A stretch of DNA of 64,000 bases, taken from Bacillota bacterium. GTDB lineage: Bacteria; Bacillota; Clostridia; Acetivibrionales; DSM-1351. Location of the stretch: assembly GCA_023426005.1 (NCBI GenBank), contig JAFABO010000221.1:10259-74258 (forward strand), in the 5' to 3' direction. The first letter of the stretch is position 1, and each line of letters starts with the position of its first letter. This document shows positions 55,184 to 64,000 of this stretch, piece by piece. Under the pieces are notes generated by a model. The model was given only the letters and a program-made list of their open reading frames with translations. It had not been told where the DNA came from and searched no databases. The position numbers and the translations under genes are program-made.

Positions 55184-56908
55184 TCAGTTCTCCTCTCCAT
55201 TTGCCGTTTTTTCATTATTTCCCTCATTGCCGCTGTCATCAGGTCTTTCCGCTATAAAGCCTGTTACAAAATTATAACCAATTGTGCTGAACAGCTCATC
55301 ACTCCTGAATATTTCCGAAATTACGGCCGGTACCTTGTTTCCCGTATACAGGTAAGAATTAAGCAGCACATCCATAAACATATTCCTGTTTCCGGTTTTA
55401 AGAGCATTGAGCAGCCGGTAGCTTATCCCCGGAATTTTACCTGTTTTTTCATTATTTTTGATGTACGCTTTTCTAAGGTAATATCCTGAGTTTTTTGCTT
55501 CACTTATATAATTTCTACTTTCATCCATATTCTCCATCCCTCCAAAACTTTTTATCAGCCCCGCATTTATACTGAGTATATCCGTTACATGCCCCGTGTG
55601 GAAAAAGCAATCTTTATTTGAAGCTATCTTGTAATGCAGTAGTTTATACACCAGCAAAAACAAATTCTGATTGTTGAAAATATTTTCAAGTACCTGCTCA
55701 TATATGCTATAGCTTTCCTTCCCCTCTTTATAGCCCGTTCTGATCAATCCGGATATTTCGTTATGATGTTTGTGGATCAATTTTATTGTGCTTTCGGGTA
55801 AAAGATTGAATTTGAAACGTTCGTTTTCATACCGGACCACCTGCACATCCGCCAGTTCATACTTGCTTTTTTCAATCCGTTCCCTCTCCATGGCTTCCAC
55901 AAGTACTCTGTAGATTTTACGGGAAGCTGTCTCCTCCCGGCTTTCCTTAAACAGTGAAGCCCGGATACTTCTGTTAATTCTGACGTTGTACAGCATGTCC
56001 ACATTGGCATTAATGTACAGCCCTGTGTCATTCACATATACAAAGCCTGCCGGCAGGCATGAATATATGAGCTTGCACACAGGACACAATGCAATATCAT
56101 TGACAAAGTCCCATACATGTGACGGTTTTCTTGCAGTATCAAAGCCCGACTGGTTCAAAAAGCTCATATCATTGTTCAGATCTTTGATAGGTGCCCCGCA
56201 GGTAAAGCATTTGTACCTGAACCTTTCCTTATCTGCTGCCAGATACTCCCTGGCCTCATCCACAAAATATGTCCTGTAATCCTCATAGGCATCCTTTATT
56301 TTCGTCTGTGGATTTAAAAAGCTCACTCCGTTCCAGCCGTTTTTGATTATCGTATATATTACATTCTTAGCACCTATAAACCGTCTTCCCTTTTCATTTT
56401 CACAGTATTCTATTATTTTGTTTAATACTCCAAACTGTTCCTTTAGCTCTTCGATTACCTCTTCTTTTACTTTTTCAAAGCCTGTGTCGTCTTTGGGTTC
56501 CTTGACCTTCGAAAGGGCTTTTTCAAGCTCTGCTATCCGCTCCGCTTCTCCCATCAGCTCAAAGGCCGCTTTAAAGCTGTTGCTTGTAAGATATCTTTTT
56601 ACGGTATCCTTTATGTAATAGTTGATTGACTTTAATGTTTTAAGATTCAGGCCTTCAAAACCATTTTCATTATAAAGGCCGATGGTATTTTTAAAAGAGA
56701 CTATCCTATACCACGGAAGAGTTTTTTTATATGTTTCTATAAAATACCTGAAATACTTGTCTTCAAAATCCTCAAGGCAGTTCACAGGAATTTGCGCAGA
56801 AGTTCCGTCATATGTAACATTTTCCTCATCTATGATATTGATAAAACCCGCAACCGAGGCATTCCAGCTCCAATCTCCCAGAGTAAGCCGTATTACTCCG
56901 TTCTCCAA
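55184..56908 (-). CDS. cas8b: Cas8b large subunit of the I-B Cascade
   Basis: About 574 residues. It starts ENGVIRLTLGDWSWNASVAGF and has a zinc finger in the middle (CFTCGAPIKDL, then CPVCKLIYSC), which is characteristic of Cas8b. The C-terminal helical part takes the role of Cas11 or contains its internal start. Cas8 recognises the PAM and recruits Cas3. I favour the TTG at 56908, because GGAGGT stands seven bases before it; ATGs at 56923 and 56929 lack ribosome sites. Confidence 0.85.
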   Translation of the reverse strand: MENGVIRLTLGDWSWNASVAGFINIIDEENVTYDGTSAQIPVNCLEDFEDKYFRYFIETYKKTLPWYRIVSFKNTIGLYNENGFEGLNLKTLKSINYYIKDTVKRYLTSNSFKAAFELMGEAERIAELEKALSKVKEPKDDTGFEKVKEEVIEELKEQFGVLNKIIEYCENEKGRRFIGAKNVIYTIIKNGWNGVSFLNPQTKIKDAYEDYRTYFVDEAREYLAADKERFRYKCFTCGAPIKDLNNDMSFLNQSGFDTARKPSHVWDFVNDIALCPVCKLIYSCLPAGFVYVNDTGLYINANVDMLYNVRINRSIRASLFKESREETASRKIYRVLVEAMERERIEKSKYELADVQVVRYENERFKFNLLPESTIKLIHKHHNEISGLIRTGYKEGKESYSIYEQVLENIFNNQNLFLLVYKLLHYKIASNKDCFFHTGHVTDILSINAGLIKSFGGMENMDESRNYISEAKNSGYYLRKAYIKNNEKTGKIPGISYRLLNALKTGNRNMFMDVLLNSYLYTGNKVPAVISEIFRSDELFSTIGYNFVTGFIAERPDDSGNEGNNEKTANGEEN

Positions 56909-56931
56909 ATAAATCACCTCCATTCCCATTG

Positions 56932-57663
56932 CTAAATCAGATCCAGCATTCCAAAGCATAAAGATCTCTTTGCACCCACTCCCCGTTGATAGAGATACTG
57001 CAGAAGGTATTGTTCGCCCTCCATTGAGAATACACCCAAAGAGCAGGGGATTTTGAGTTCGTAATTCTTAATGATTACCTTTTTCATACGTATGAATTCA
57101 ACTTTCAGCTGCCTTATATCATAACTGATATCCCTCTGGAATTTTCCTGAGAGCTCCGCTTCAAGATTTCTCTTCAGAATGTCCACGGCGGGTTCATCCT
57201 CAAAGGTATAAAACCAATCCCTTCCGGTTTCCCGGTTATGGTCACGTATTACAATTGGTGACAGTGTGTTGAATACAGCCCTGTCCCGGGTTATAAGCTT
57301 TTCCTTTCCATTTTGAATCTTCACCAGTCTTAAGGAATTTTCCTCCGAAAGTCTGTACCAGATGAATTTCTGTCCGCACATGGCGTTATACAGCTGTATT
57401 CCTGTAGGGGAGTCGGGAGTGGACATGTTGACTATTATTCTTTTGCTCTTGACACTTATTGTTTCCTTCCCATATTGTGTTTCAGGAACAAAATAAACAG
57501 ACATGGTAAAATCCTTGTTAGTATTGCTGCCATTACCGTAAAGCTCCTGATAGAACTGTTTATCACTTTTTTCAATGGCATTTTTTAAAAAGGATAATAT
57601 CCTCCTCCGGTAATTAACATCAATTACTTCGTTTTCCAGCTCGAATGTAAAATGAAACCTCAT
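56932..57663 (-). CDS. cas6: Cas6 CRISPR RNA endonuclease
   Basis: This 243-residue double-ferredoxin-fold protein opens MRFHFTFELENEVIDVNYRR. Its C-terminal glycine-rich loop, GVGAKRSLCFGMLDLI, is the Cas6 hallmark for binding the repeat. It cuts the precursor transcript in each repeat to leave the 8-nt 5' tag. It is the first gene of the cas operon (cas6-cas8-cas7-cas5-cas3-cas4-cas1-cas2), with AAAGGAGGTG before the start. Confidence 0.9.
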   Translation of the reverse strand: MRFHFTFELENEVIDVNYRRRILSFLKNAIEKSDKQFYQELYGNGSNTNKDFTMSVYFVPETQYGKETISVKSKRIIVNMSTPDSPTGIQLYNAMCGQKFIWYRLSEENSLRLVKIQNGKEKLITRDRAVFNTLSPIVIRDHNRETGRDWFYTFEDEPAVDILKRNLEAELSGKFQRDISYDIRQLKVEFIRMKKVIIKNYELKIPCSLGVFSMEGEQYLLQYLYQRGVGAKRSLCFGMLDLI

Positions 57664-57899
57664 ATATTTTCACCTCCTTTTCTGATGAACTAATAAATGA
57701 AAGGCATCACCTTCCTTTTTGAATTGTTTTTAAAGTATGATATTAAAGAATGATTATTTTGACGATAATTGCTGTGAACAGATTATAAAAATAGCAAACA
57801 CTGCTGCGGGATATTCCAAGATGAGTAGATAAAAGTGTTACTCAAACCGAAAACTATATATTTTACATTCCTTATAGAGTTTATAAAGTTTTTTTTACT
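57664..57899 (-). promoter_or_regulatory. cas operon upstream region
   Basis: 236 bases, AT-rich, between the IS3 OrfA-like gene and cas6. It must contain the cas promoter unless the operon is transcribed from the upstream small gene. I saw no convincing -35/-10 pair or operator. Confidence 0.4.
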
Positions 57900-58184
57900 T
57901 TAAAAGTTTTTTGCCAACAAAACAACTACCTTCTTCAATGTCTTATTAATCCTGAGAAGCTCAGTATTCTGACATTTCAATTCCTCTTTATGCATGTTTT
58001 TCCCAGTAGTTGAGCATTTCCAGTTCTTACAAGTACATACCTGATCTTCAGATTGCTTCCGCTTGCTACACCAGGATGCCAGAGTAGAGTAAGGTATCTT
58101 TAATAGCTGCGCCGTATTTTTGACACCTTTCCGATCAGACAGATTTGTAGCCACTTTTTTGAATCGCTCACAATATGTGCACAT
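57900..58184 (-). CDS. Small IS3 OrfA-like helix-turn-helix protein, no OrfB
   Basis: About 94 residues. Residues 8-45 (FKKVATNLSDRKGVKNTAQ, then LLKIPYSTLASWCSKRK) form a helix-turn-helix resembling IS3-family OrfA. The C-terminal part (EELKCQNTELLRINKTLKKV) resembles the OrfA leucine-zipper with its ...LAKNF ending. No OrfB transposase or terminal repeats are visible. Cys pairs (CTYC, CTCKNWKC) are unusual for OrfA. It is either an IS remnant or a captured DNA-binding protein lying just upstream of the cas operon on the same strand. Start at 58184 after GAGGAG. Confidence 0.5.
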   Translation of the reverse strand: MCTYCERFKKVATNLSDRKGVKNTAQLLKIPYSTLASWCSKRKQSEDQVCTCKNWKCSTTGKNMHKEELKCQNTELLRINKTLKKVVVLLAKNF

Positions 58185-58479
58185 TGTCCGCTTCTCCTCT
58201 TCTGAGTATATCCTAAAGATAATTTCAATCATTTTTGATTTATATTATCTTATACCCCTATATTGTTTTTGGTTTTTATTTACATATTATGTATTTATTA
58301 TATTATCATTTCCAGTGTACGTCAATACATATTTTCAAAGTTATGCTATTTTAAACAAAAAACTACCAACAGCAGTCGAAAAAAGCAGAAAACTGTTTTT
58401 CACCACTCAGGTAGTTTTACCTTGCATTTTCAATTTACTTTTTGGTGTTTTCAATGTATCTATAATATATGACAGTTAT

Positions 58480-60624
58480 TTAGCCATCCTTGCTTCTCTT
58501 CAGCCTTTCCGCCAGCATGGTGTTCCTCTTCTGCATTCTGTTGTTCGAAACAGCTATGCCGATTGCCTTTTTGGAACCCACAAGCACAAGGACTTTCTTG
58601 GCCCTTGTAACGCAGGTATACAGTAAATTTCTTTGCAGCATCATATAATGCTGCATGGTCACAGGCGCAATTACAATTTTATACTCGCTGCCCTGGCTTT
58701 TGTGAACGGTAGTTGCATAAGCCAGAATTACTTCATCCAGCTCGGTGGCATCATACTCAACATTCACTCCGTCAAAGCAAATGGTCAGCATTCTGTCCTC
58801 AGTATCAATACTTGTAATACTGCCGATATCGCCATTAAAAACATTTTTATCATAATTATTTTTTATCTGCATGACCTTGTCCTTGAGTCTATACACTGTT
58901 CCTCCGTATTTTATACAAACCTCGGCCGGATTTAAGGCCTCCTGCAGAATAATATTCATATTGAAGGCTCCCGTCTCGCCCTTCTGCATGGGACATAGCA
59001 CCTGAATATCATTAACAGGATCAACTTTATAATAATTGGGCAGTCTCTTTGAACAAAGCTCTGTTATGGTTTCGACGACCTTTTGTGGTTCATCCTCTGC
59101 AATATAAAAGAAATCGCTGTTTTTTCCGCTTTTAAGGTTTGGTGTCTCACCCCTGTTTATCCTGTGCGCATTGGTTACTATTGCACTTCCCTGAGCCTGC
59201 CGGAATATGCGTGTAAGTCTTACGACATTTACAGTTTCCGACCCGATGATATCCTTAAGGACATTTCCTGCTCCCACCGACGGAAGCTGGTCTACGTCAC
59301 CCACCAATATAAGTACCGTCTCGTTGGAAACAGCCTTTAAGAGATTATAGAACAACATGATATCAACCATCGATGTTTCATCAATTATCAGGACATCACA
59401 GTCCAGCGGACTTTCCTCATTCTTTTTATAGCCTTCGGGAGGTTTGTATTCCAACAATCTATGTATGGTCTTTGACTCAAGGCCAGTGGCTTCCGACATT
59501 CTTTTGGCAGCTCTTCCCGTTGGAGCGGCAAGCAAAACCCTTGCGTTCAACTTTTGAAAAACCTTGATAACGGCAAGAGTCGTGGTGGTTTTTCCGGTGC
59601 CCGGCCCCCCTGTGAGTACCATTAGCTTGGAACCGGCAGCAGTCTTTACTGCTTCAATTTGAACATCGTCATATTGAATACTGTGTTCCTCTTGAATATT
59701 TTTTAAATGCTCATCTATGCCGGCAGCTTTGTATTTGCTTTCTTCAGCAAGTATTTGCCTCACTCTTCTGGCCGCCCCCAGCTCACTGTGATAAAAAGCG
59801 GGAAGGTATACGGCATTTCCTTCATCCCCGATCACAAGTTTTTCTTCCAGCATTCTGTCAAGTGTTCCTTCAATAAGAGTCCTATCGAGCTCCAGTATGC
59901 TTCCGGCAGCCTCAAACAGCTGATCTCTCAATGCATAGCAATGCCCGTCGTTTGACAGTTCATTCAGAACATAAAGCAGACCTGAGCGGCACCTTTCAAA
60001 GGAGTTGCTGTCAAAACCCAGCTGCCGCGCTATTTTGTCGGCAGTTTTAAAGCCTATTCCCCAGATGTCATCTGCAAGTCTGTAAGGATTTGTTTTTACT
60101 ACATTTATACTTTCATTCCCGTAGGTCTTATAGATTTTAACTGCATAAGCCGTTGAAACACCGTTACTTTGCAGGAAAAGCATGACGTTTTTTATTTCTT
60201 TCTGTTCCTGCCAGGCCTTCTTTATCATATCAACACGCCTTTGACCGATTCCATCCACATCTATAAGGCTATCAGGCTGCTCCTCTATGATTTTAAGGGT
60301 ATTCTCCTTGAATCTGGCAACAATCCTTTTTGCATAAACAGGTCCTATCCCCTTTATCATACCGCTGCCAAGGTACTTTTCTATGCCTGCAATTGTGGCT
60401 GGTACTGTCTCTCTGTAGTCAACAACACTGAATTGCTTTCCGTATTTGCTGTCGTGTCTCCAATCGCCTTTTAATCTGATTGCAGCTCCTACATTGACGG
60501 CAGCAAGATTTCCCACAACCGTCACCAGTTCTGCATAGCCCTTGGATTTAATTTTAATTACACTGAACCCGTTTTCTTCGTTGTTATAAGTTATTCTTTC
60601 TACAATTCCGCTGAGGTATTCCAT
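58480..60624 (-). CDS. recD2: RecD2-type SF1B DNA helicase
   Basis: About 714 residues. An N-terminal OB-like region (MEYLSGIVERITYNNEENGF) and helix-hairpin-helix repeats (GIGPVYAKRIVARF, DVDGIGQRRVDMIKKAW) precede the helicase core. The core has Walker A MVLTGGPGTGKTTT, motif II VLIIDETSM, motif III LVGDVDQLPSVGAG and motif VI YATTVHKSQGSEY. RecD2 is the RecBC-independent 5'-3' helicase common in Firmicutes, involved in repair and fork maintenance. The start at 60624 follows GGAGG. The stop is followed by an AT-rich 295-base stretch without other genes. Confidence 0.92.
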   Translation of the reverse strand: MEYLSGIVERITYNNEENGFSVIKIKSKGYAELVTVVGNLAAVNVGAAIRLKGDWRHDSKYGKQFSVVDYRETVPATIAGIEKYLGSGMIKGIGPVYAKRIVARFKENTLKIIEEQPDSLIDVDGIGQRRVDMIKKAWQEQKEIKNVMLFLQSNGVSTAYAVKIYKTYGNESINVVKTNPYRLADDIWGIGFKTADKIARQLGFDSNSFERCRSGLLYVLNELSNDGHCYALRDQLFEAAGSILELDRTLIEGTLDRMLEEKLVIGDEGNAVYLPAFYHSELGAARRVRQILAEESKYKAAGIDEHLKNIQEEHSIQYDDVQIEAVKTAAGSKLMVLTGGPGTGKTTTTLAVIKVFQKLNARVLLAAPTGRAAKRMSEATGLESKTIHRLLEYKPPEGYKKNEESPLDCDVLIIDETSMVDIMLFYNLLKAVSNETVLILVGDVDQLPSVGAGNVLKDIIGSETVNVVRLTRIFRQAQGSAIVTNAHRINRGETPNLKSGKNSDFFYIAEDEPQKVVETITELCSKRLPNYYKVDPVNDIQVLCPMQKGETGAFNMNIILQEALNPAEVCIKYGGTVYRLKDKVMQIKNNYDKNVFNGDIGSITSIDTEDRMLTICFDGVNVEYDATELDEVILAYATTVHKSQGSEYKIVIAPVTMQHYMMLQRNLLYTCVTRAKKVLVLVGSKKAIGIAVSNNRMQKRNTMLAERLKRSKDG

Positions 60625-60880
60625 ATGTACAGCCTCCTGCAATAATTATAGCATAATATAAAGTAATTTTACTTTTCTGCTTGTATAAGCAAATGCTTTT
60701 CAAGTATTTTATACTGCGGAATTGCTATTATTTGCTCATCCAATTTCATCTGAATTGATGAAGAACCAATAGTATAGTAGAATATAAATAAACAAATGTG
60801 CTAAATTTAAACAGCTTTACTAATTGGTGAGAAAATTAAAGATTATAACCTATAAAAATAGTCAAGGGATGATTAACGAT

Positions 60881-62059
60881 ATGACATATGATTTTGATGA
60901 AATAATAGACAGAAGCCGGACGGGAGCCGAAAAAAATACCGGACTTGAAACTTTATACGGGAACCCCGATGCCATCCCGCTATGGGTTGCCGATATGGAT
61001 TTCAAGGCTGCCCGGCCAATATTGGATGCAATAAAAGAACGTACTAAAAACGGTATTTTCGGGTATACTGTCAAAGCCGACGGATATTACGATGCGGTAT
61101 GCTCCTTTCAGAAGAGGCGGAAAAACTGGGATATTGATAAACAGCTTATGAGCATAAGCTTAGGAGTTGTTCCTTCCATATGTATGATCATCAGGGAATT
61201 GACGCGGCCTGATGACAAAATAATCATACAGCCCCCGGTATACCGTCCTTTTTATAGCGCAGTCATGGATGCGCAGAGAGAGCTCCTCGAAAGTCCTTTA
61301 AAAGAAGCAGACGGACGTTATTATATGGATTACGGGGATATAGAAGAAAAAGCCCGGCAGGGAGCCAAATACATTATATTATGCAGTCCTCACAATCCTG
61401 TAGGCCGGGTCTGGTCTGGGGATGAACTGGAACTTCTGGGCAAAATATGTGTAAAATACGGCATTAAAGTAATTGCCGATGAGATACATTCGGATCTCAT
61501 TTTATGGGGGAATAAGCATACCCCATTTTCATCAATTTCCGAAGAGCTCAGAAAGTTGACAATTACCTGTGTAGCTGCCAGTAAAACCTTTAATCTGGCC
61601 GGTCTTCAGTCTTCCGTGGTCATTTTCCCCGATGCTGAGACCAAAGCTTCCTTTGACCGGGCCTGGGAGAGACTCCACATAGAATGCAATAATGTATTCA
61701 GTCTCGTAAGTACGCAGGCAGCATATGAACATGGAGAAGAGTGGCTGGATCAGCTTATTCCATATATAGAAGGAAACATAACTATGGTTATGGATTATAT
61801 GAAGAAAAACATACCATTAATAAAACCTATCCGTCCCGAAGGGACGTATCTGATATGGCTTGATTGCAGGCAGCTTGGAATGACAGGAATGCAGCTGACT
61901 GACTTTATGGTACATAAGGCTGGAATTGCAATGAGTGCCGGAACCTATTTCGGTAAAAACGGAGAAGGCCATATGAGAATGAATGTGGCATGCCCCAGAG
62001 CAACTGTTGAAAAAGCACTCAGGCAGCTTAAAACAGCGGTTGGACAGCAAATCATATAA
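60881..62059 (+). CDS. PatB/MalY-type aminotransferase, probable cystathionine beta-lyase
   Basis: A PLP fold-type I enzyme of about 392 residues. It opens MTYDFDEIIDRSRTGAEKN, with the MalY/PatB segment LPLWVADMDF seen here as IPLWVADMDF. The PLP-binding Lys is in ASKTFNLAGLQ, and ILCSPHNPVGRVW and IADEIHSDL are also present. Enzymes of this group cleave cystathionine or cysteine S-conjugates to pyruvate, ammonia and a thiol. I prefer the ATG at 60881 with AGGGATGAT upstream; the frame is open to 60824. Single gene with its own hairpin downstream. Confidence 0.85.
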   Translation: MTYDFDEIIDRSRTGAEKNTGLETLYGNPDAIPLWVADMDFKAARPILDAIKERTKNGIFGYTVKADGYYDAVCSFQKRRKNWDIDKQLMSISLGVVPSICMIIRELTRPDDKIIIQPPVYRPFYSAVMDAQRELLESPLKEADGRYYMDYGDIEEKARQGAKYIILCSPHNPVGRVWSGDELELLGKICVKYGIKVIADEIHSDLILWGNKHTPFSSISEELRKLTITCVAASKTFNLAGLQSSVVIFPDAETKASFDRAWERLHIECNNVFSLVSTQAAYEHGEEWLDQLIPYIEGNITMVMDYMKKNIPLIKPIRPEGTYLIWLDCRQLGMTGMQLTDFMVHKAGIAMSAGTYFGKNGEGHMRMNVACPRATVEKALRQLKTAVGQQII

Positions 62060-62082
62060 CAGCAGAACAAATGTGCCGGTAT

Positions 62083-62127
62083 AAAGGTCAATTACTATCG
62101 GCTGAAAACCGGTAGTAATTGACCTTT
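62083..62127 (+). terminator. Strong hairpin after the PatB-type gene
   Basis: AAAGGTCAATTACTA (62083-62097) pairs perfectly with 62113-62127, and the stem continues inward through ATCGG/CCGGT with one wobble to a 7-base loop. No T-run follows, so it may be a Rho-assisted terminator or 3' stabiliser. Confidence 0.6.
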
Positions 62128-62285
62128 GGTAAGTATACTTTAGAAATTATATATCATTACTTCAAAAGCCTCAGTTGAGGCAAAACGTACTTAGCCGTAT
62201 TTTACATAAAAACTCACGGCCGTCCAGCGGATGGGGAAAATCACCGTTTAAAACATGGTTTATGATATCGTAAAAAAGACTTGCA

Positions 62286-62314
62286 TTTATAAAGGATATG
62301 TGTTAAATTATAAT
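62286..62314 (+). promoter_or_regulatory. SigA-type promoter for tRNA-tuf unit
   Basis: TATAAT at 62309-62314 is preceded, with 17-base spacing, by TTTATA at 62286-62291 (four of six to consensus). The initiator tRNA starts 64 bases downstream. Confidence 0.45.
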
Positions 62315-62377
62315 AGTTGCTGGCGGGGATGAATAAATCAAGCGCTGCAGCATATAATAGTATTGCATTTAATATAT

Positions 62378-62453
<76 letters not shown>

Positions 62454-62541
62454 TAGAATTACTACGGAATTCATTGGAAGAATTCTATGAATTCTTCTGA
62501 TAGAATACCTAGGATATTTAAGAAAAAAGTAAATAAAGTAT

Positions 62542-62618
62542 GGCGGCGTAGCTCAGTTGGCTAGAGCATGCGGTTCATACCCGCAGTGTCCGCGGTTCAA
62601 ATCCGTGCGCCGCCACCA
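62542..62618 (+). tRNA. Elongator tRNA-Met (CAU)
   Basis: A 77-base cloverleaf with encoded CCA. Acceptor GGCGGCG pairs fully with CGCCGCC, and the anticodon loop is TTCATAC. The GGCGGYGTAGCTCAG start and GGTTCATACCC arm match Firmicute elongator Met rather than the lysidine-modified Ile2 tRNA (which starts GGACC). An Ile2 identity is therefore unlikely. Confidence 0.88.
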
Positions 62619-62628
62619 ATTAGCCACC

Positions 62629-62660
62629 AAACCTCATTAATAAAATGAGGTTTTTTATTT
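62629..62660 (+). terminator. Rho-independent terminator after tRNA-Met
   Basis: ACCTCAT pairs with ATGAGGT around a short AT loop and is followed by TTTTTATTTTATTT. It separates the tRNAs from the tuf gene, which therefore needs read-through or its own promoter. Confidence 0.85.
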
Positions 62661-62768
62661 TATTTGCCGAAAGCAGCAGGATTTTACTGTGCAAGGGCGA
62701 ATATTATAAGATAGGTCTAGTGTACCTGCTATTTTTAAGTTGATGTATTGATTGGAGGAATTTCAAAA

Positions 62769-63959
62769 ATGGCAAAAGCTAAATATGAAAGAACTAAACC
62801 GCATCTGAATATCGGCACCATCGGTCACGTTGACCATGGCAAGACTACTCTGACTGCTGCTATCACCAAAGTACTGGCTGAAAAAGGCGGCGCTGAATTC
62901 ATGGACTACTCCATGATCGATAAAGCTCCGGAAGAACGTGAACGTGGTATTACCATCAATACCTCTCACGTTGAATATGAAACCGCAACCCGTCACTATG
63001 CACACGTTGACTGCCCGGGCCATGCTGACTATGTAAAGAACATGATCACCGGCGCTGCTCAGATGGACGGCGCAATCCTGGTAGTATCAGCTGCTGACGG
63101 CCCGATGCCTCAGACTCGTGAGCACATCCTGCTGGCTCGCCAAGTAGGCGTACCTGCAATGGTAGTATTCCTGAACAAAGTAGATATGGTTGACGACGAA
63201 GAGCTGCTGGAACTGGTAGAAATGGAAGTTCGCGAACTCTTAAGCTCCTATGACTTCCCCGGCGACGACATCCCCGTAGTTGCTGGTTCCGCTCTGAAAG
63301 CTCTGGAAGGCGACCCGAAATACGAAGCAAAAATCATGGAACTGATGGATGCTGTAGATAGCTACATTCCCCTGCCGGAACGTGCAACCGACAAACCCTT
63401 CCTGATGCCTGTCGAAGACGTATTCACTATCACCGGTCGTGGTACCGTAGCTACCGGCCGTGTAGAGCGTGGTACTGTTAAAGTTGGCGATACCGTAGAA
63501 ATCGTTGGTATGAAAGACGAGAAAAAATCTACCGTAGTAACTGGCGTTGAAATGTTCCGCAAACTGTTGGACGAAGCAGTAGCCGGCGATAACATCGGCT
63601 GCCTGCTGCGTGGTGTTGACCGTAAAGAAATCGAGCGTGGCCAAGTACTGTCCAAACCGGGCAGCATTCATCCGCACACCAAATTCAAAGGTGAAGTTTA
63701 TGTACTGACCAAAGAAGAAGGCGGCCGTCACACTCCGTTCTTCAACGGCTACCGTCCGCAATTCTATTTCCGTACTACCGACGTAACCGGTGTAACCGAA
63801 CTGCCGGAGGGCGTAGAAATGGTAATGCCTGGCGATAACGTAACCATGGAAGTAGAACTGATCACCCCGATCGCTATCGAAAAAGGTCTGCGTTTCGCTA
63901 TCCGTGAAGGCGGCCGTACCGTTGGCGCTGGCGTTGTTTCCGAAGTAGAAGAGAAATAA
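62769..63959 (+). CDS. tuf: Elongation factor Tu
   Basis: The 396-residue GTPase carries aminoacyl-tRNA to the ribosome. It has GHVDHGKTT (P-loop), [13 protein letters not shown] (switch I), DCPGHADYV (G3), NKVD (G4), SAL (G5) and domains II and III through [15 protein letters not shown]. The ATG at 62769 follows TTGGAGGAA. It is encoded outside a str operon, next to two Met tRNAs. Codon use differs sharply from its neighbours: Arg is almost always CGT, Leu mostly CTG and Pro mostly CCG, whereas other genes here favour AGA/AGG and mixed codons. High-expression bias explains part of this; transfer is the other option. Confidence 0.95.
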   Translation: MAKAKYERTKPHLNIGTIGHVDHGKTTLTAAITKVLAEKGGAEFMDYSMIDKAPEERERGITINTSHVEYETATRHYAHVDCPGHADYVKNMITGAAQMDGAILVVSAADGPMPQTREHILLARQVGVPAMVVFLNKVDMVDDEELLELVEMEVRELLSSYDFPGDDIPVVAGSALKALEGDPKYEAKIMELMDAVDSYIPLPERATDKPFLMPVEDVFTITGRGTVATGRVERGTVKVGDTVEIVGMKDEKKSTVVTGVEMFRKLLDEAVAGDNIGCLLRGVDRKEIERGQVLSKPGSIHPHTKFKGEVYVLTKEEGGRHTPFFNGYRPQFYFRTTDVTGVTELPEGVEMVMPGDNVTMEVELITPIAIEKGLRFAIREGGRTVGAGVVSEVEEK

Positions 63960-64000
63960 TTTTAGTTAGATCCCTGGAAGAATATGAGGGGGGTTAACCT

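Larger units (their letters stand above)
62060..62377. other. Intergenic region before the tRNA genes
   Basis: 318 bases without a gene. It holds the hairpin at 62083-62127 and a promoter at 62286-62314; the sequence between shows no open frame or RNA motif I recognise. Confidence 0.5.

Noticed and set aside
62542..62618. Second CAU tRNA as tRNA-Ile2
   Set aside because: Acceptor and anticodon arms match elongator tRNA-Met of Firmicutes and not the GGACC-starting Ile2.

Overview
The window looks like the chromosome of a low-GC, spore-forming, plant-polysaccharide-degrading clostridium. The evidence is AGGAGG-type ribosome sites throughout, many lipoprotein-dependent sugar ABC importers with YesM/YesN two-component systems, GH2/GH43/GH130/CE7 enzymes, a glycyl radical enzyme (strict anaerobe chemistry) and a type I-B CRISPR-Cas locus. 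A Ruminiclostridium-like host is my inference from gene content; no 16S or other phylogenetic marker was analysed.

Layout. (1) 1-15841 is a beta-mannan/manno-oligosaccharide locus. On the minus strand lie a CUT1 importer (solute-binding protein, two permeases), an SDR, a double VOC protein, a GH2 beta-mannosidase, the stub of an oxidoreductase and the start of an aldo/keto reductase. Two convergent LacI regulators follow, then a plus-strand operon of GH130, cellobiose/mannobiose 2-epimerase, mannosylglucose phosphorylase and CE7 esterase: the phosphorolytic mannobiose pathway. (2) 15925-28682 holds a YesN/YesM pair, a second CUT1 importer, an unusual cysteine-protease-like protein, a GH43 arabinofuranosidase and a third CUT1 importer, all minus strand. 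(3) 29531-33038 holds an ArsR-like regulator with a large sensor-like domain, a Fur protein, a GNAT and an Ala-rich protein built of 21-residue repeats. (4) 33235-47044 is the most unusual block. A glycyl radical enzyme encoded as two polypeptides (catalytic body and a separate Gly-radical domain) is followed by a ribose-type ABC importer and an activating enzyme. Divergent from it is an AraC-type regulator, a histidine kinase with almost no extracellular part, and an RbsA-like protein in which both ATPase sites are destroyed; a chemoreceptor faces them. (5) 47628-57663 is a type I-B CRISPR-Cas system with 22 repeats. The interference genes look intact, but cas1 carries a frameshift and cas2 an internal deletion with frameshift, so the array may be frozen. 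(6) 57900-63959 carries a small IS3 OrfA-like gene, recD2, a PatB/MalY C-S lyase, initiator and elongator tRNA-Met, and an EF-Tu gene with unusual codon use.

Features that recur. All four ABC importer operons carry a strong hairpin directly after the solute-binding protein gene, which would fit differential mRNA stability. A compact element of two mini-hairpins followed by a Shine-Dalgarno occurs twice, once forming the C-terminal codons of the GH2 gene. I judge the split glycyl radical enzyme with its pseudo-ATPase signalling operon to be the best candidate for an undescribed system.
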